Positions 1 through 6,611 are shown, counted from the stretch's first letter. The stretch: 8,163 bases of DNA from Rhodoferax sp. (GCA_021737905.1 JAIPDA010000097.1:1-8163), one strand, 5' to 3'. The notes: generated from the sequence alone by a model not told the origin. Program-made: numbers and translations.

Positions 1-54
1 TGCGGCGGCGATTGCCGTGGCCAGGCCGAACGTTGCGCTGAAAGCTAAAATCAT
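1..54 (-). CDS. N-terminus of a CcsA/YpjD-like cytochrome c assembly membrane protein (partial, runs off left edge)
   Basis: Reading leftward from an ATG at 54-52 gives 18 open codons beginning MILAFSATFGLATAIAAA, a hydrophobic stretch that fits the first membrane helix of an integral membrane protein. An in-frame GTG at 60-58 is an alternative start. The identification rests mainly on synteny: in E. coli and many proteobacteria the membrane protein gene ypjD (CcsA/CcmC-like heme-handling family) is divergent from ffh, as here. No catalytic motif is visible because only the N-terminus is present. Another membrane protein or a signal peptide cannot be excluded. Confidence 0.5.
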   Translation of the reverse strand, partial: MILAFSATFGLATAIAAA

Positions 55-83
55 TTGCACAGTTTATCCCGAGCTGCTAGTTT
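55..83 (+). promoter_or_regulatory. candidate sigma70 promoter of ffh
   Basis: TTGCAC at 55-60 and TAGTTT at 78-83 are separated by exactly 17 bases, the optimal spacing. Each hexamer keeps only about half of the consensus (TTG and TA...T). Transcription would begin near 90, giving a leader of roughly 28 bases. The -35 element would overlap the start of the divergent membrane-protein gene. The assignment is weak because a short gap offers few alternatives and the match is modest. Confidence 0.3.
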
Positions 84-117
84 CAAACAACTTTTGCTCC
101 ATGCGTGGAGCCACCCC

Positions 118-1482
118 ATGGCCTCAGCCCTTACCGACAAACTCTCCCGGCTCGTGAAAGAAATGCGTGGCCAGGCCCGCATCACTGAGTCGAATGTGCA
201 AGACATGCTGCGCGAAGTGCGCATGGCTTTGCTCGAGGCCGACGTGGCCTTGCCGGTGGTGCGCGACTTCATTGCCCGCGTCAAAGAAAAAGCGCTGGGC
301 CAGGAAGTCATGGGTTCACTCTCGCCGGGACAGGCGTTGGTGGGCATCGTCAATCGCGAACTGGCCGCCACCATGGGCGAGGGCGTGAGCGATATCAATC
401 TGGCGGCCCAGCCGCCCGCCGTGATTTTGATGGCCGGCTTGCAGGGCGCGGGCAAAACCACGACCACCGCCAAGCTGGCCAAGCACCTGATAGACAAGCG
501 CAAGAAAAAAGTGCTGACGGTCTCCGGCGACGTTTACCGCCCCGCTGCCATTGAGCAGCTCAAGACCGTCACCGCTCAGGCCGGCGCCGAATGGTTCCCC
601 AGCAGCCCTGATCAAAAACCGGTGGAGATTGCCCGCGCCGCGCTCGATTACGCCAAACGACACTTTTTTGATGTGTTGCTGGTGGACACTGCCGGTCGCC
701 TGGCGATTGACGAAGCGCTGATGGCCGAGATCAAGGAACTGCACGCGGTGCTCAAGCCGGTCGAGACGCTCTTTGTGGTGGACGCCATGCAGGGCCAGGA
801 TGCGGTCAACACGGCCAAGGCCTTTAAAGATGCGCTGCCGCTGACCGGCATCATCTTGACCAAGACCGATGGCGACTCACGCGGCGGCGCGGCGCTGTCG
901 GTGCGCCAGATCACCGGCGCGCCTATCAAGTTCTCAGGCACCAGCGAAAAGCTTGACGGGCTGGAGGTGTTTGACGCCGAGCGCCACGCCGGCCGGATTC
1001 TGGGCATGGGCGACATCCTGGCGCTGGTCGAACAGGTGACTGCCGGGGTGGACGTGGCGGCGGCGCAAAAGCTGGCCGCCAAAATGAAAAGCGGCAGCGG
1101 TTTTGACCTCGAAGATTTTCTGGCGCAGTTGCAGCAGATGAAAAACATGGGCGGCCTGTCCAGCCTGATGGACAAGCTGCCCGCGCAGATGGCGGCCAAG
1201 GCCGGTCAGATGGACATGAACAAGGCTGAAAAAGACATCAAGCGCAAGGAAGGCATCATCCAGAGCATGACGCCGCTGGAGCGACGCAAGCCCGATTTGA
1301 TCAAGGCCACCCGCAAACGCCGCATCGCCGCCGGCGCCGGTGTACACGTTCAGGAAGTGAACCGCCTGCTCAATGAGTTTGAACAGATGCAGGGCATGAT
1401 GAAAAAAATGAAGGGCAGCGGCATGATGAAAATGATGAAGCGCATGGGTGGCATGAAAGGCATGCCGAAAATGCCTTTTTAA
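118..1482 (+). CDS. ffh: Signal recognition particle GTPase Ffh (SRP54 homologue)
   Basis: This is the protein subunit of the bacterial signal recognition particle. With 4.5S RNA it binds signal sequences of nascent membrane proteins and delivers ribosomes to FtsY at the inner membrane. The product is 454 residues, matching the family (E. coli 453). The N domain includes ESNVQDMLREVRMALLEADV. The G domain has the P-loop GLQGAGKT at residues 107-114, DTAGR from 190 and TKTDGD at 248-253. The M domain carries the RNA-binding signature near AGAGVHVQEVNRLL and a Met-rich tail with about 12 methionines in the last 33 residues. I chose ATG 118 because GGAG lies seven bases upstream at 107-110 and family alignment begins at MASALTDKLSRL. 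The frame stays open back to a TTG at 55, but that extension does not resemble Ffh. The stop overlaps the convergent miaB stop. Confidence 0.98.
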   Translation: MASALTDKLSRLVKEMRGQARITESNVQDMLREVRMALLEADVALPVVRDFIARVKEKALGQEVMGSLSPGQALVGIVNRELAATMGEGVSDINLAAQPPAVILMAGLQGAGKTTTTAKLAKHLIDKRKKKVLTVSGDVYRPAAIEQLKTVTAQAGAEWFPSSPDQKPVEIARAALDYAKRHFFDVLLVDTAGRLAIDEALMAEIKELHAVLKPVETLFVVDAMQGQDAVNTAKAFKDALPLTGIILTKTDGDSRGGAALSVRQITGAPIKFSGTSEKLDGLEVFDAERHAGRILGMGDILALVEQVTAGVDVAAAQKLAAKMKSGSGFDLEDFLAQLQQMKNMGGLSSLMDKLPAQMAAKAGQMDMNKAEKDIKRKEGIIQSMTPLERRKPDLIKATRKRRIAAGAGVHVQEVNRLLNEFEQMQGMMKKMKGSGMMKMMKRMGGMKGMPKMPF

Positions 1483-2816
1483 TCCGCAGTCAGCACTTCA
1501 CCGCGCAGCGAATAACTTCGCGTCTCGGTGATCTTCACATCCACCAACTGCCCCGCCAAACGCGGGTTGCCGGCAAAGTTGACCACGCGGTTGCACTCGG
1601 TGCGGCCCATCAGCTCGGTGGCGTCGCGTTTGGACGCGCCTTCCACCAAAATGCGCTGCACGGTGCCCAGCCGGCTTTCACTGATGCGGGTGATGTTGGC
1701 GTTGATCACGCCTTGCAGATGCTGCAGACGACGCAGCTTGACCTCATGCGGCGTGTCGTCCTGCAAATTGGCCGCCGGTGTGCCCGGACGCGGGCTGAAG
1801 ATAAAGCTAAACGAGTTGTCAAAGCCAATGTCGTCGATCAGCTTCATCATCTTGCCAAAGTCGTCTTCAGTCTCGCCGGGAAAGCCGACGATGAAGTCGC
1901 TGCTCATGGCCATGTCGGGGCGAATGGCACGCAGCTTGCGCACCGTGCTCTTGTATTCCATGGCGGTATAGCCGCGTTTCATGGCCATCAAAATGCGGTC
2001 GCTTCCGTGCTGCACCGGTAAATGCAGGTGGCTGACCAGCTTGGGCAGCTTGTCATAAGCCGCAATCAGGCTGGGCGTGAACTCGTTGGGGTGGCTGGTG
2101 GTGTAGCGCAGGCGCTCAATGCCCGGAATGTCGCTCACATATTCCAGCAGCGTCGCAAAGTCCGCCACCTCGCCGCCGGCGCCGGCACCCACCATCGGCG
2201 TGCGGTAGGCGTTGACGTTTTGACCCAGGAGCGTGATTTCTTTCACGCCCTGGTCGGCCAGACCGGCGACTTCGACCAGCACGTCTTCAAACGGGCGACT
2301 CACTTCTTCGCCGCGCGTGTAGGGCACCACGCAGTAGCTACAGTATTTAGAGCAGCCTTCCATGATGCTGACAAAGGCCGAGGCGCCCTCGACCTTGGCC
2401 GGGGGCAGATGGTCAAATTTCTCGATTTCCGGAAAGCTGATGTCCACCTGCGCGCGGCCCTGCAGGCGGCGCTGGTTGAGCATCTCGGGCAGGCGGTGCA
2501 GGGTTTGCGGGCCAAACACCACGTCCACATACGGCGCGCGCGCAATGATGGCCGCGCCCTCCTGACTGGCCACGCAGCCACCCACGCCGATTTGTACGCC
2601 TTTTTTGGCCAGGTGCTTGACGCGGCCCAGGTCAGAAAACACTTTTTCCTGCGCCTTCTCGCGCACCGAGCAGGTGTTGAACAAAATCAAGTCGGCTTCT
2701 TCAACGACGTCGGTTTTTTCGTAGCCCTGGGCGGCGTGCAGCACATCGACCATCTTGTCCGAGTCGTACTCGTTCATCTGGCAGCCGAAGGTTTTGATAA
2801 ATACTTTTTGGGGCAT
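1479..2816 (-). CDS. miaB: tRNA-2-methylthio-N6-dimethylallyladenosine synthase MiaB
   Basis: A radical-SAM methylthiotransferase that converts i6A37 to ms2i6A37 in tRNAs reading UNN codons. The 445-residue product has the expected three parts. The N-terminal MTTase domain has cysteines C12 (FGCQMNEYDSD), C49 (FNTCSVREK) and C81 (GGCVASQEG), which ligate the auxiliary 4Fe-4S cluster. The radical-SAM core has CSKYCSYC with C155, C159 and C162. The C-terminal TRAM domain starts near residue 378. All six cluster cysteines are present, so the enzyme should be active. The start MPQKVFIKTFGCQ is the conserved family N-terminus; the frame is open for 35 more codons upstream, but those residues (Leu/Phe/Arg-rich) are not family-like. 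No good Shine-Dalgarno precedes this ATG. The gene converges on ffh with a 4-base overlap. Confidence 0.97.
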   Translation of the reverse strand: MPQKVFIKTFGCQMNEYDSDKMVDVLHAAQGYEKTDVVEEADLILFNTCSVREKAQEKVFSDLGRVKHLAKKGVQIGVGGCVASQEGAAIIARAPYVDVVFGPQTLHRLPEMLNQRRLQGRAQVDISFPEIEKFDHLPPAKVEGASAFVSIMEGCSKYCSYCVVPYTRGEEVSRPFEDVLVEVAGLADQGVKEITLLGQNVNAYRTPMVGAGAGGEVADFATLLEYVSDIPGIERLRYTTSHPNEFTPSLIAAYDKLPKLVSHLHLPVQHGSDRILMAMKRGYTAMEYKSTVRKLRAIRPDMAMSSDFIVGFPGETEDDFGKMMKLIDDIGFDNSFSFIFSPRPGTPAANLQDDTPHEVKLRRLQHLQGVINANITRISESRLGTVQRILVEGASKRDATELMGRTECNRVVNFAGNPRLAGQLVDVKITETRSYSLRGEVLTAD

Positions 2817-2840
2817 GGAATTCAAGAAGCAACAAGTTAG

Positions 2841-2951
2841 AAAGCGAAGAAGGAAAAAGCTGCGCACAAGCCTGTTAAACCGGCAGCGCAAAAGACCCGT
2901 GTCAAAGCGCGCCAGCAGCAAGGCTTGCGGAGGGTTTCAGTGAGGAGGTAA
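2841..2951 (+). pseudogene. possible remnant: Lys/Ala/Arg-rich C-terminal coding tail without a start
   Basis: Between an in-frame TAG (2838-2840) and a TAA (2949-2951) lies a 36-codon frame beginning KAKKEKAAHKPVKPAAQKT and ending GLRRVSVRR. The Lys/Ala/Pro composition resembles the disordered tails of histone H1-like, phasin or other nucleic-acid-associated bacterial proteins. There is no start codon or ribosome site, and only about 20 bases separate it from the miaB start, so no intact gene can be here. A 5'-deleted gene remnant is one explanation. Chance is another, since A-rich sequence gives Lys codons readily. Confidence 0.22.
2874..2905 (-). promoter_or_regulatory. weak candidate promoter for miaB
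   Basis: On the minus strand TTGACA (plus-strand TGTCAA, 2900-2905) is a perfect -35 hexamer. The best -10-like element downstream is TTTAAC (2879-2874), but the spacing is 20 bases, longer than optimal. The position would give a leader of about 50 bases before the miaB ATG. Only the -35 box is convincing. Confidence 0.25.
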
Positions 2952-3034
2952 AAAACAGGGGATGCAGCGTTTCATGGTTTTGTCCAGAGGCTGTTGAAGG
3001 GAGATGAGTCAGTATAGAAGCAAACCGAAGGCAG

Positions 3035-3050
3035 CAATGCAGCTGGCATC
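3035..3050 (-). other. small hairpin downstream of the histidine kinase gene, not a proven terminator
   Basis: On the minus strand GATGC (3049-3045) can pair with GCATT (3039-3035, one G-T pair) across a CAGCT loop about 25 bases beyond the kinase stop codon. It lacks a following U-run, so it is at best a processing or Rho-associated element. I see no better intrinsic terminator between the kinase gene and miaB, and read-through from the three-gene operon into miaB is possible. Confidence 0.15.
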
Positions 3051-3072
3051 AGCAACTTGGCGCCGGGCTATG

Positions 3073-4497
3073 TCACTGGGCAGAAGGTAACAGCAGTTCC
3101 ACTTTCAGGCCACCCAGCGCCGACCGGCCCAATTCAAGTTGACCGCCGTAAAGCGCCACCAGATCGGCCACGATGGCCAGACCCAGGCCAGAACCGGGCA
3201 CCGACTCATCTGCCCGCACGCCGCGCGACATCACCTGCAGGCGCAGGCTTTCGTCGATGCCGGCGCCATCGTCTTCAATGCGCACCAGAACTTGCCCGCC
3301 GGCCTTGCCGCTGGGCAGCGCTTGGGCCTGCACGCGCACCTTATGGCGCGTCCATTTGCAGGCGTTGTCCAGCAAGTTGCCCAGCATTTCCTGCAAGTCC
3401 TGCTCTTCTCCCGCAAACACAAGGCCGGCGTCCGCCGGGTCAGTTGGTTCGGGAACGTCGAGCTCAATGTGCAGTTCGCGCGCTGCGTGTACGCGCTGCA
3501 TCACGCGCACCAAGCCGGCCAGCGCCGGGGCGACCGGCGTGCGCTGACCCGGCAGCCGCTGAGATTCCGCGCTGCGCGCCCGCGCCAGATGCCAGTCGAT
3601 GTGCCGGTTGGCCAGAGCTACCTGCTCACTGACCAGTTGCGCCAGTTGCGCCATTGGCGCTGAGCTGGTGCCAGCGCTGCCGGTTTGACTTGGCGTGACG
3701 GCCTGGGACAACACGGCCAGCGGCGTTTTGACGGCGTGCGCCAGGTTGCCCGCTTGCTGGCGAGCACGCGCTAGCGTTGCTGCATGGCGTTCCAGCACGC
3801 GGTTAAAGTCCTCGGTCAGCGTTTGTATTTCCTGCGGGAAATGGCCTTGCAGCGCTTGGGAGCGTCCTTCCCGTACATCTTTGAGTGCCTGCTCCAGGCT
3901 GCGCAGCGGACGCAGCCCCACATACACCTGGGCAAAGGCAGCCAGCACCAGCAAGAGCAGCAAAGCGCTCAGCGAAAAAATCAAAACATTGCCAAAGCGC
4001 TTGACGGCATCCTGGGTTGAGCGCGTGTCCGCTGCCACCGCCACGCGCCAGAAGCTGGCCGGAGAGTCCGGCGCATGCACCGAGCGTTCGAGTACCAGCA
4101 GGCGAGCACCCTGCGGCCCGGCGCTCTGGTGCGCATGAACCTCGCCATCGCTCAAGGGGTCGGCAGGCAGGGCCAGCGTGGCGTCCCACAGTGAGCGCGA
4201 GCGCTGCACATTCCCAGGCCCGTCAATTTGCCAGTAAAGGCCCGAATAGGGCCGTTGCCAACGCGGGTCCGGCAGTGCTTGCACCGTCGGCAGCAGTTCG
4301 CCGGCCGGATTGAACTCCAGGCTGCTGGTGAGCTGGTTCAGCTGCTGGCGCAGCGTTGCTTCAAACTGGCGCTCAACTTCTTGCTTGAAAAAGCCCGACA
4401 GCAGCAAGCCGGCCAAGAGCAAGGCCACACTCAGCCCCAGCACCGTGGCGGCCAGCAACCTCAAACGCAGCGAGCTGGCCCAACCCGCGCGCGTCAT
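3073..4497 (-). CDS. PhoQ-like sensor histidine kinase
   Basis: Inner-membrane sensor kinase of the two-component system encoded with the regulator just upstream. The product is 474 residues. TM1 is about 13-36, and a periplasmic sensor domain of about 130 residues carries the segment SGLYWQIDGPG. TM2 is about 170-192 (SLSALLLLLVLAAFAQ), followed by HAMP. The DHp domain has the H-box NLAHAVKTPLAVL with phospho-acceptor His254, a variant typical of PhoQ-type kinases (HSLKTPL). The ATPase domain has an N-box (NLLDNACKW, 374-382), a G1 box (DDGAG, 409-413) and a G2 box (GSGLGLAIV, 435-443). All catalytic motifs are intact. A Ser/Thr/Gly-rich stretch (about 269-281) sits in the DHp turn. The ATG overlaps the regulator stop as ATGA, which indicates translational coupling. 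The sensed signal is unknown. The neighbours suggest a redox, oxygen or envelope cue (inference). Confidence 0.95.
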   Translation of the reverse strand: MTRAGWASSLRLRLLAATVLGLSVALLLAGLLLSGFFKQEVERQFEATLRQQLNQLTSSLEFNPAGELLPTVQALPDPRWQRPYSGLYWQIDGPGNVQRSRSLWDATLALPADPLSDGEVHAHQSAGPQGARLLVLERSVHAPDSPASFWRVAVAADTRSTQDAVKRFGNVLIFSLSALLLLLVLAAFAQVYVGLRPLRSLEQALKDVREGRSQALQGHFPQEIQTLTEDFNRVLERHAATLARARQQAGNLAHAVKTPLAVLSQAVTPSQTGSAGTSSAPMAQLAQLVSEQVALANRHIDWHLARARSAESQRLPGQRTPVAPALAGLVRVMQRVHAARELHIELDVPEPTDPADAGLVFAGEEQDLQEMLGNLLDNACKWTRHKVRVQAQALPSGKAGGQVLVRIEDDGAGIDESLRLQVMSRGVRADESVPGSGLGLAIVADLVALYGGQLELGRSALGGLKVELLLPSAQ

Positions 4498-5156
4498 ACC
4501 GGAGGCACCAGCCGGTAGCCCATGCCGCGCACAGTTTCAATCAGCCCGGGCGGCATTTTTTTGCGCAGGCGGCCGACAAAAACTTCAATCGTGTTGGAGT
4601 CACGGTCAAAGTCCTGCGCATAAATATGCTCTGTCAATTCGGTACGAGAGACCACGGCATTGGGTCTGTGCATCAGGTACTCGAGCACCTTGTACTCGTG
4701 GCTGGTCAGGTTCACAGGCATGCCGGCCAGGCTGACGCGGCTGCTGCGCGTGTCCAGCGTGAGTTCGCCACAGCTCAGCGTAGGGGAGGCGAGCCCTTGT
4801 GCGCGGCGTATCAGTGCGCGCAAGCGGGCCAGTAATTCTTCCATATGAAAAGGCTTGGTCAGGTAGTCGTCGGCACCGGCGTCAATGCCAGCGACTTTTT
4901 CATGCCACTGATCGCGCGCTGTGAGTATCAGCACCGGCATGGACCGGCCCGCACCGCGCCAGCGCTTGAGCACGCTGATACCGTCAAGCTCGGGCAGGCC
5001 CAGGTCCAGCACCACCGCGTCATAGGTTTGGGTTTCGCCCTGGTGGCAGGCATCGCGCCCGTTCAAGGCGGCGTCCACGGCGTAGCCGGCATCCGTCAAG
5101 GCCGCGCACAACTGCGCTGACAAAGTGGGCTCGTCTTCAGCGACCAGTACGCGCAT
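4494..5156 (-). CDS. OmpR/PhoP-family response regulator
   Basis: DNA-binding response regulator and partner of the overlapping kinase. The 220-residue product has a receiver domain (1-115) with the acidic pair E8/D9, phospho-acceptor Asp51 in VVLDLGLPELDG, switch Thr79 and the conserved Lys101 of YLTKPF. A winged-helix domain (about 128-218) follows, with NLTSHEYKVLEYL, the likely recognition helix SNTIEVFVGRLRKK and the closing wing ETVRGMGYRLV. It belongs with PhoP/QseB/PmrA-type regulators, which bind tandem direct repeats as dimers. The start MRVLVAEDE is the family N-terminus. AAAGG lies about seven bases upstream, inside the PepSY gene, and the coding regions overlap by 20 bases. A longer open frame from 5210 adds 18 non-family residues and was not used. 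Its probable operator is the GTTCA repeat group in the divergent region (inference). Confidence 0.96.
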   Translation of the reverse strand: MRVLVAEDEPTLSAQLCAALTDAGYAVDAALNGRDACHQGETQTYDAVVLDLGLPELDGISVLKRWRGAGRSMPVLILTARDQWHEKVAGIDAGADDYLTKPFHMEELLARLRALIRRAQGLASPTLSCGELTLDTRSSRVSLAGMPVNLTSHEYKVLEYLMHRPNAVVSRTELTEHIYAQDFDRDSNTIEVFVGRLRKKMPPGLIETVRGMGYRLVPPV

Positions 5157-5508
5157 CGCTGCCTTTTGATTTTTGCCGCAGCACGTCACCGCTGCGGGCG
5201 TCAACCTCAAGTTTGAGCAAACTGCCGCCTGGCCTTAAAAGCTTGATCTCGTAGAGCCAGCGCCCGTCTTTGCGTTCGAGTTCAAGCTCCAGCACCTGGC
5301 CCGGCTGCGTTTGCGCCAGTCGTGCCAGGATGAAAGTCAGCGGCTGGATCTCGCCGGCCTGCAAGGCCGCCCGGGCCCGGTCCTGATCAGCCTCACTGCG
5401 GGCCATGGCGCCCAAGGGCAGTGCCAGCAAGGCCGGCAGCAGGCTAAGCCACAGCCAGCGTTGCACGGCGAAATGCTTGCAGATCTTGGCAGCGTTGGGC
5501 TTGAGCAT
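5137..5508 (-). CDS. Small exported PepSY-domain protein, first gene of the two-component operon
   Basis: The 123-residue product has a basic N-terminus, a hydrophobic segment (about 19-33, LWLSLLPALLALPLG) and an AMA cleavage site at 34-36, so it is probably periplasmic. The rest (about 52-111) fits a PepSY domain: GEIQPLTFILARL, then an amphipathic strand run with LELELERKDGRWLYEIKLL and LLKLEVDARSGDVL. PepSY proteins next to PhoP/PhoQ-like pairs are common and are thought to modulate the kinase, but their mechanism is unsettled. No Shine-Dalgarno precedes the ATG at 5508. A GTG at 5466-5464 would give a more compact signal peptide (residue 15 onward) and is an alternative start. The 3' end overlaps the regulator by 20 bases. 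Confidence 0.85.
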   Translation of the reverse strand: MLKPNAAKICKHFAVQRWLWLSLLPALLALPLGAMARSEADQDRARAALQAGEIQPLTFILARLAQTQPGQVLELELERKDGRWLYEIKLLRPGGSLLKLEVDARSGDVLRQKSKGSDARTGR

Positions 5509-5514
5509 GCTTGT

Positions 5515-5520
5515 ATTGTG
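5515..5520 (-). promoter_or_regulatory. candidate -10 element of the PepSY/two-component operon
   Basis: CACAAT (5520-5515 on the minus strand) lies 12 bases beyond the GTTCA direct repeat, a spacing seen in promoters where a PhoP-type box replaces the -35 element. No separate -35 hexamer is visible. Transcription would start close to 5508, at or next to the annotated ATG. That implies either a leaderless message or translation from the downstream GTG at 5466. Confidence 0.3.
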
Positions 5521-5524
5521 GGCT

Positions 5525-5549
5525 GTTCAAACTGAACGCCAGATGAACA
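5525..5549. promoter_or_regulatory. candidate operator: three GTTCA half-sites (PhoP-box-like direct repeat plus inverted repeat)
   Basis: On the minus strand TGTTCA (5549-5544), five bases, then CGTTCA (5538-5533) forms a hexamer-N5-hexamer direct repeat with an 11-base period. This is the layout of PhoP boxes, (T/G)GTTTA-N5-(T/G)GTTTA. The inner half-site also pairs with a third as a perfect inverted repeat, GTTCA-aac-TGAAC (5525-5537). The group sits in the divergent region between the regulator operon and the cytochrome operon, where an autoregulating OmpR-family protein would be expected to bind. Binding by the regulator encoded here is inference. Confidence 0.5.
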
Positions 5550-5584
5550 CAGGCTTCAGACAGCGTACAGGCGGCGGGGCGCAG

Positions 5585-5590
5585 TATCAA
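5585..5590 (+). promoter_or_regulatory. candidate -10 element of the cytochrome operon
   Basis: TATCAA matches four of six consensus positions and would start a message near 5597, giving a leader of about 20 bases. No -35 hexamer lies at the proper distance, which is compatible with activator dependence but equally with a wrong assignment. A small palindrome, TTCA-CT-TGAA (5597-5606), follows at the predicted start. Confidence 0.2.
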
Positions 5591-5617
5591 GCGGTCTTCA
5601 CTTGAAAGCCCATCACC

Positions 5618-6028
5618 ATGCTGAACTTCCTTCGCAAATCCATGTCGCTGCTGCTGGCTTGTGCTGCTTTTCTTGGCGCACAAGCGCTGGCCGCCGACAC
5701 ATCACCCGCCCAGCAACTGAGCCAGTGGAGTGCTGCCGCCGGCAAGCCGGGCAGCGCTGCTCAGGGGCAGGCGTTTTTCAACAGCAAGCAGGGCGGCCAA
5801 TGGTCTTGCGCCAGTTGTCACGGCACCCCGCCCACGGCTGACGGCAAGCACGCCAGCACCGGCAAGGCCATCAAGCCGCTGGCACCGGCTTTCAACCCGC
5901 AGGTCTTCACCGACAGCGCCCGCGTTGACAAATGGTTTCGCCGCAACTGCAAGGACGTGCTCAGCCGGGAATGCAGCGCCGCAGAAAAAGCCGACGTGAT
6001 GGCTTACCTGCTCAGTCTCAAGCTCTGA
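5618..6028 (+). CDS. shp: Monoheme cytochrome c of the sphaeroides heme protein (SHP) family
   Basis: The 136-residue precursor has a signal peptide (FLRKSMSLLLACAAFLGAQALA, cleaved about residue 25) and a single heme c site CASCH at 64-68. Near the C-terminus RRNC places Asn110 beside Cys111, with a second cysteine at 119 (SREC). SHP from Rhodobacter sphaeroides is an approximately 112-residue periplasmic cytochrome whose sixth heme ligand is an asparagine (Asn88) near a disulfide; it moves away on reduction so that O2 can bind. Here the mature protein would be about 111 residues with Asn110 at about position 85, a close fit. I believe Pfam calls this family DUF1924. The DHC and b561 genes that follow are its known partners. 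GAAAG nine bases upstream is a weak ribosome site; Met9 is an alternative start. The cellular role of SHP is unsettled; O2 or other small-ligand chemistry is suspected. Confidence 0.85.
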   Translation: MLNFLRKSMSLLLACAAFLGAQALAADTSPAQQLSQWSAAAGKPGSAAQGQAFFNSKQGGQWSCASCHGTPPTADGKHASTGKAIKPLAPAFNPQVFTDSARVDKWFRRNCKDVLSRECSAAEKADVMAYLLSLKL

Positions 6029-6063
6029 TATTCCGAACCACCACCCACCGCAAGGACAAGCTC

Positions 6064-6561
6064 ATGAAATCTCTTTTCTCATCACTGCATCGCTCAGCTC
6101 TTGCTGCCTTGCTGGCCGCGGCGTGCCTCGCGCCGTCATGGGCCGACAGCAGCGTGCAGCCGCGCACGGCCTTGCCGATTTACAAGCAGGAATGTGCCGC
6201 TTGCCACATGGCTTTTCAGCCGGGCTTGTTGCCTGCCAAGTCGTGGACACGCATCATGGGCGGGCTTGACAAGCACTACGGCTCAGACGCTTCACTGGAT
6301 GCGGCCACGGTGCAGCAGATCAGCCACTGGTTGCAACTGGAGGCCGGAACCTACAAGCGCGTGGCCGAAGCGCCGCCTGAAGACCGCATCACGCGCTCAA
6401 GCTGGTTTGTCTCCAAGCACCGCAAGCTGGACCCGCAGGTCTGGAAGCACGCCAGCGTCAAAAGCGCTGCCAATTGCGCCGCCTGCCACACCGGCGCGGA
6501 CCAGGGCAACTTTGACGATGACGCCGTGAAGTTGCCCGCTGGCGTGCGCAGCCGGCCTTGA
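6064..6561 (+). CDS. dhc: Diheme cytochrome c of the DHC family
   Basis: A 165-residue precursor with a signal peptide (cleaved after SWA, about residue 27) and two identical heme c motifs, CAACH at 44-48 and 138-142. Histidines between them (His71 in DKHYGSDASL, His119 in VSKHRKL, His129) are candidates for the distal ligands of bis-His hemes. The spacing and the segments KSWTRIMGGLDKHYG and KSAANCAACHTGA match DHC, the diheme protein shown in Shewanella and Rhodobacter to be the electron donor of SHP. It should carry electrons across the periplasm from the membrane b561 to SHP. AGGA lies seven bases before the ATG, and the gap from the shp stop is 35 bases. A longer frame exists upstream, but it overlaps shp and was rejected. 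Confidence 0.9.
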   Translation: MKSLFSSLHRSALAALLAAACLAPSWADSSVQPRTALPIYKQECAACHMAFQPGLLPAKSWTRIMGGLDKHYGSDASLDAATVQQISHWLQLEAGTYKRVAEAPPEDRITRSSWFVSKHRKLDPQVWKHASVKSAANCAACHTGADQGNFDDDAVKLPAGVRSRP

Positions 6562-6611
6562 CCACTGGCGCTGCCTATTTACCCAAGCCCTTTGAGTTAC
6601 AGAAAGTCACC

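Noticed and set aside
55..117. Upstream TTG extension of ffh (21 extra residues)
   Set aside because: The extra residues do not match the Ffh N-terminus, while ATG 118 has a well-spaced GGAG and gives the family length.
316..1347. Several 130-180 codon frames antisense to ffh
   Set aside because: They overlap one another and the conserved Ffh domains, and look like GC-driven shadows.
2022..2840. Long open frame of 272 codons on the plus strand opposite miaB
   Set aside because: It is antisense to a fully convincing MiaB with all six cluster cysteines; its His/Ala/Val-rich product is typical of a high-GC shadow frame and matches no family I recognise.
2942..2997. GAGGAGG followed by ATG at 2962 and an 11-codon frame
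   Set aside because: The spacing of about 13 bases is too long, the peptide is tiny and has no features, and no promoter was found.
3057..4313. Plus-strand frames opposite the histidine kinase (up to 191 codons)
   Set aside because: Arg/Ala/Pro-rich low-information products antisense to an intact kinase with all motifs.
6558..6611. TTG start for b561 overlapping the dhc stop (TTGA)
   Set aside because: Translational coupling is possible, but ATG 6612 has a nearby purine-rich site and TTG starts are rare; kept only as an alternative.
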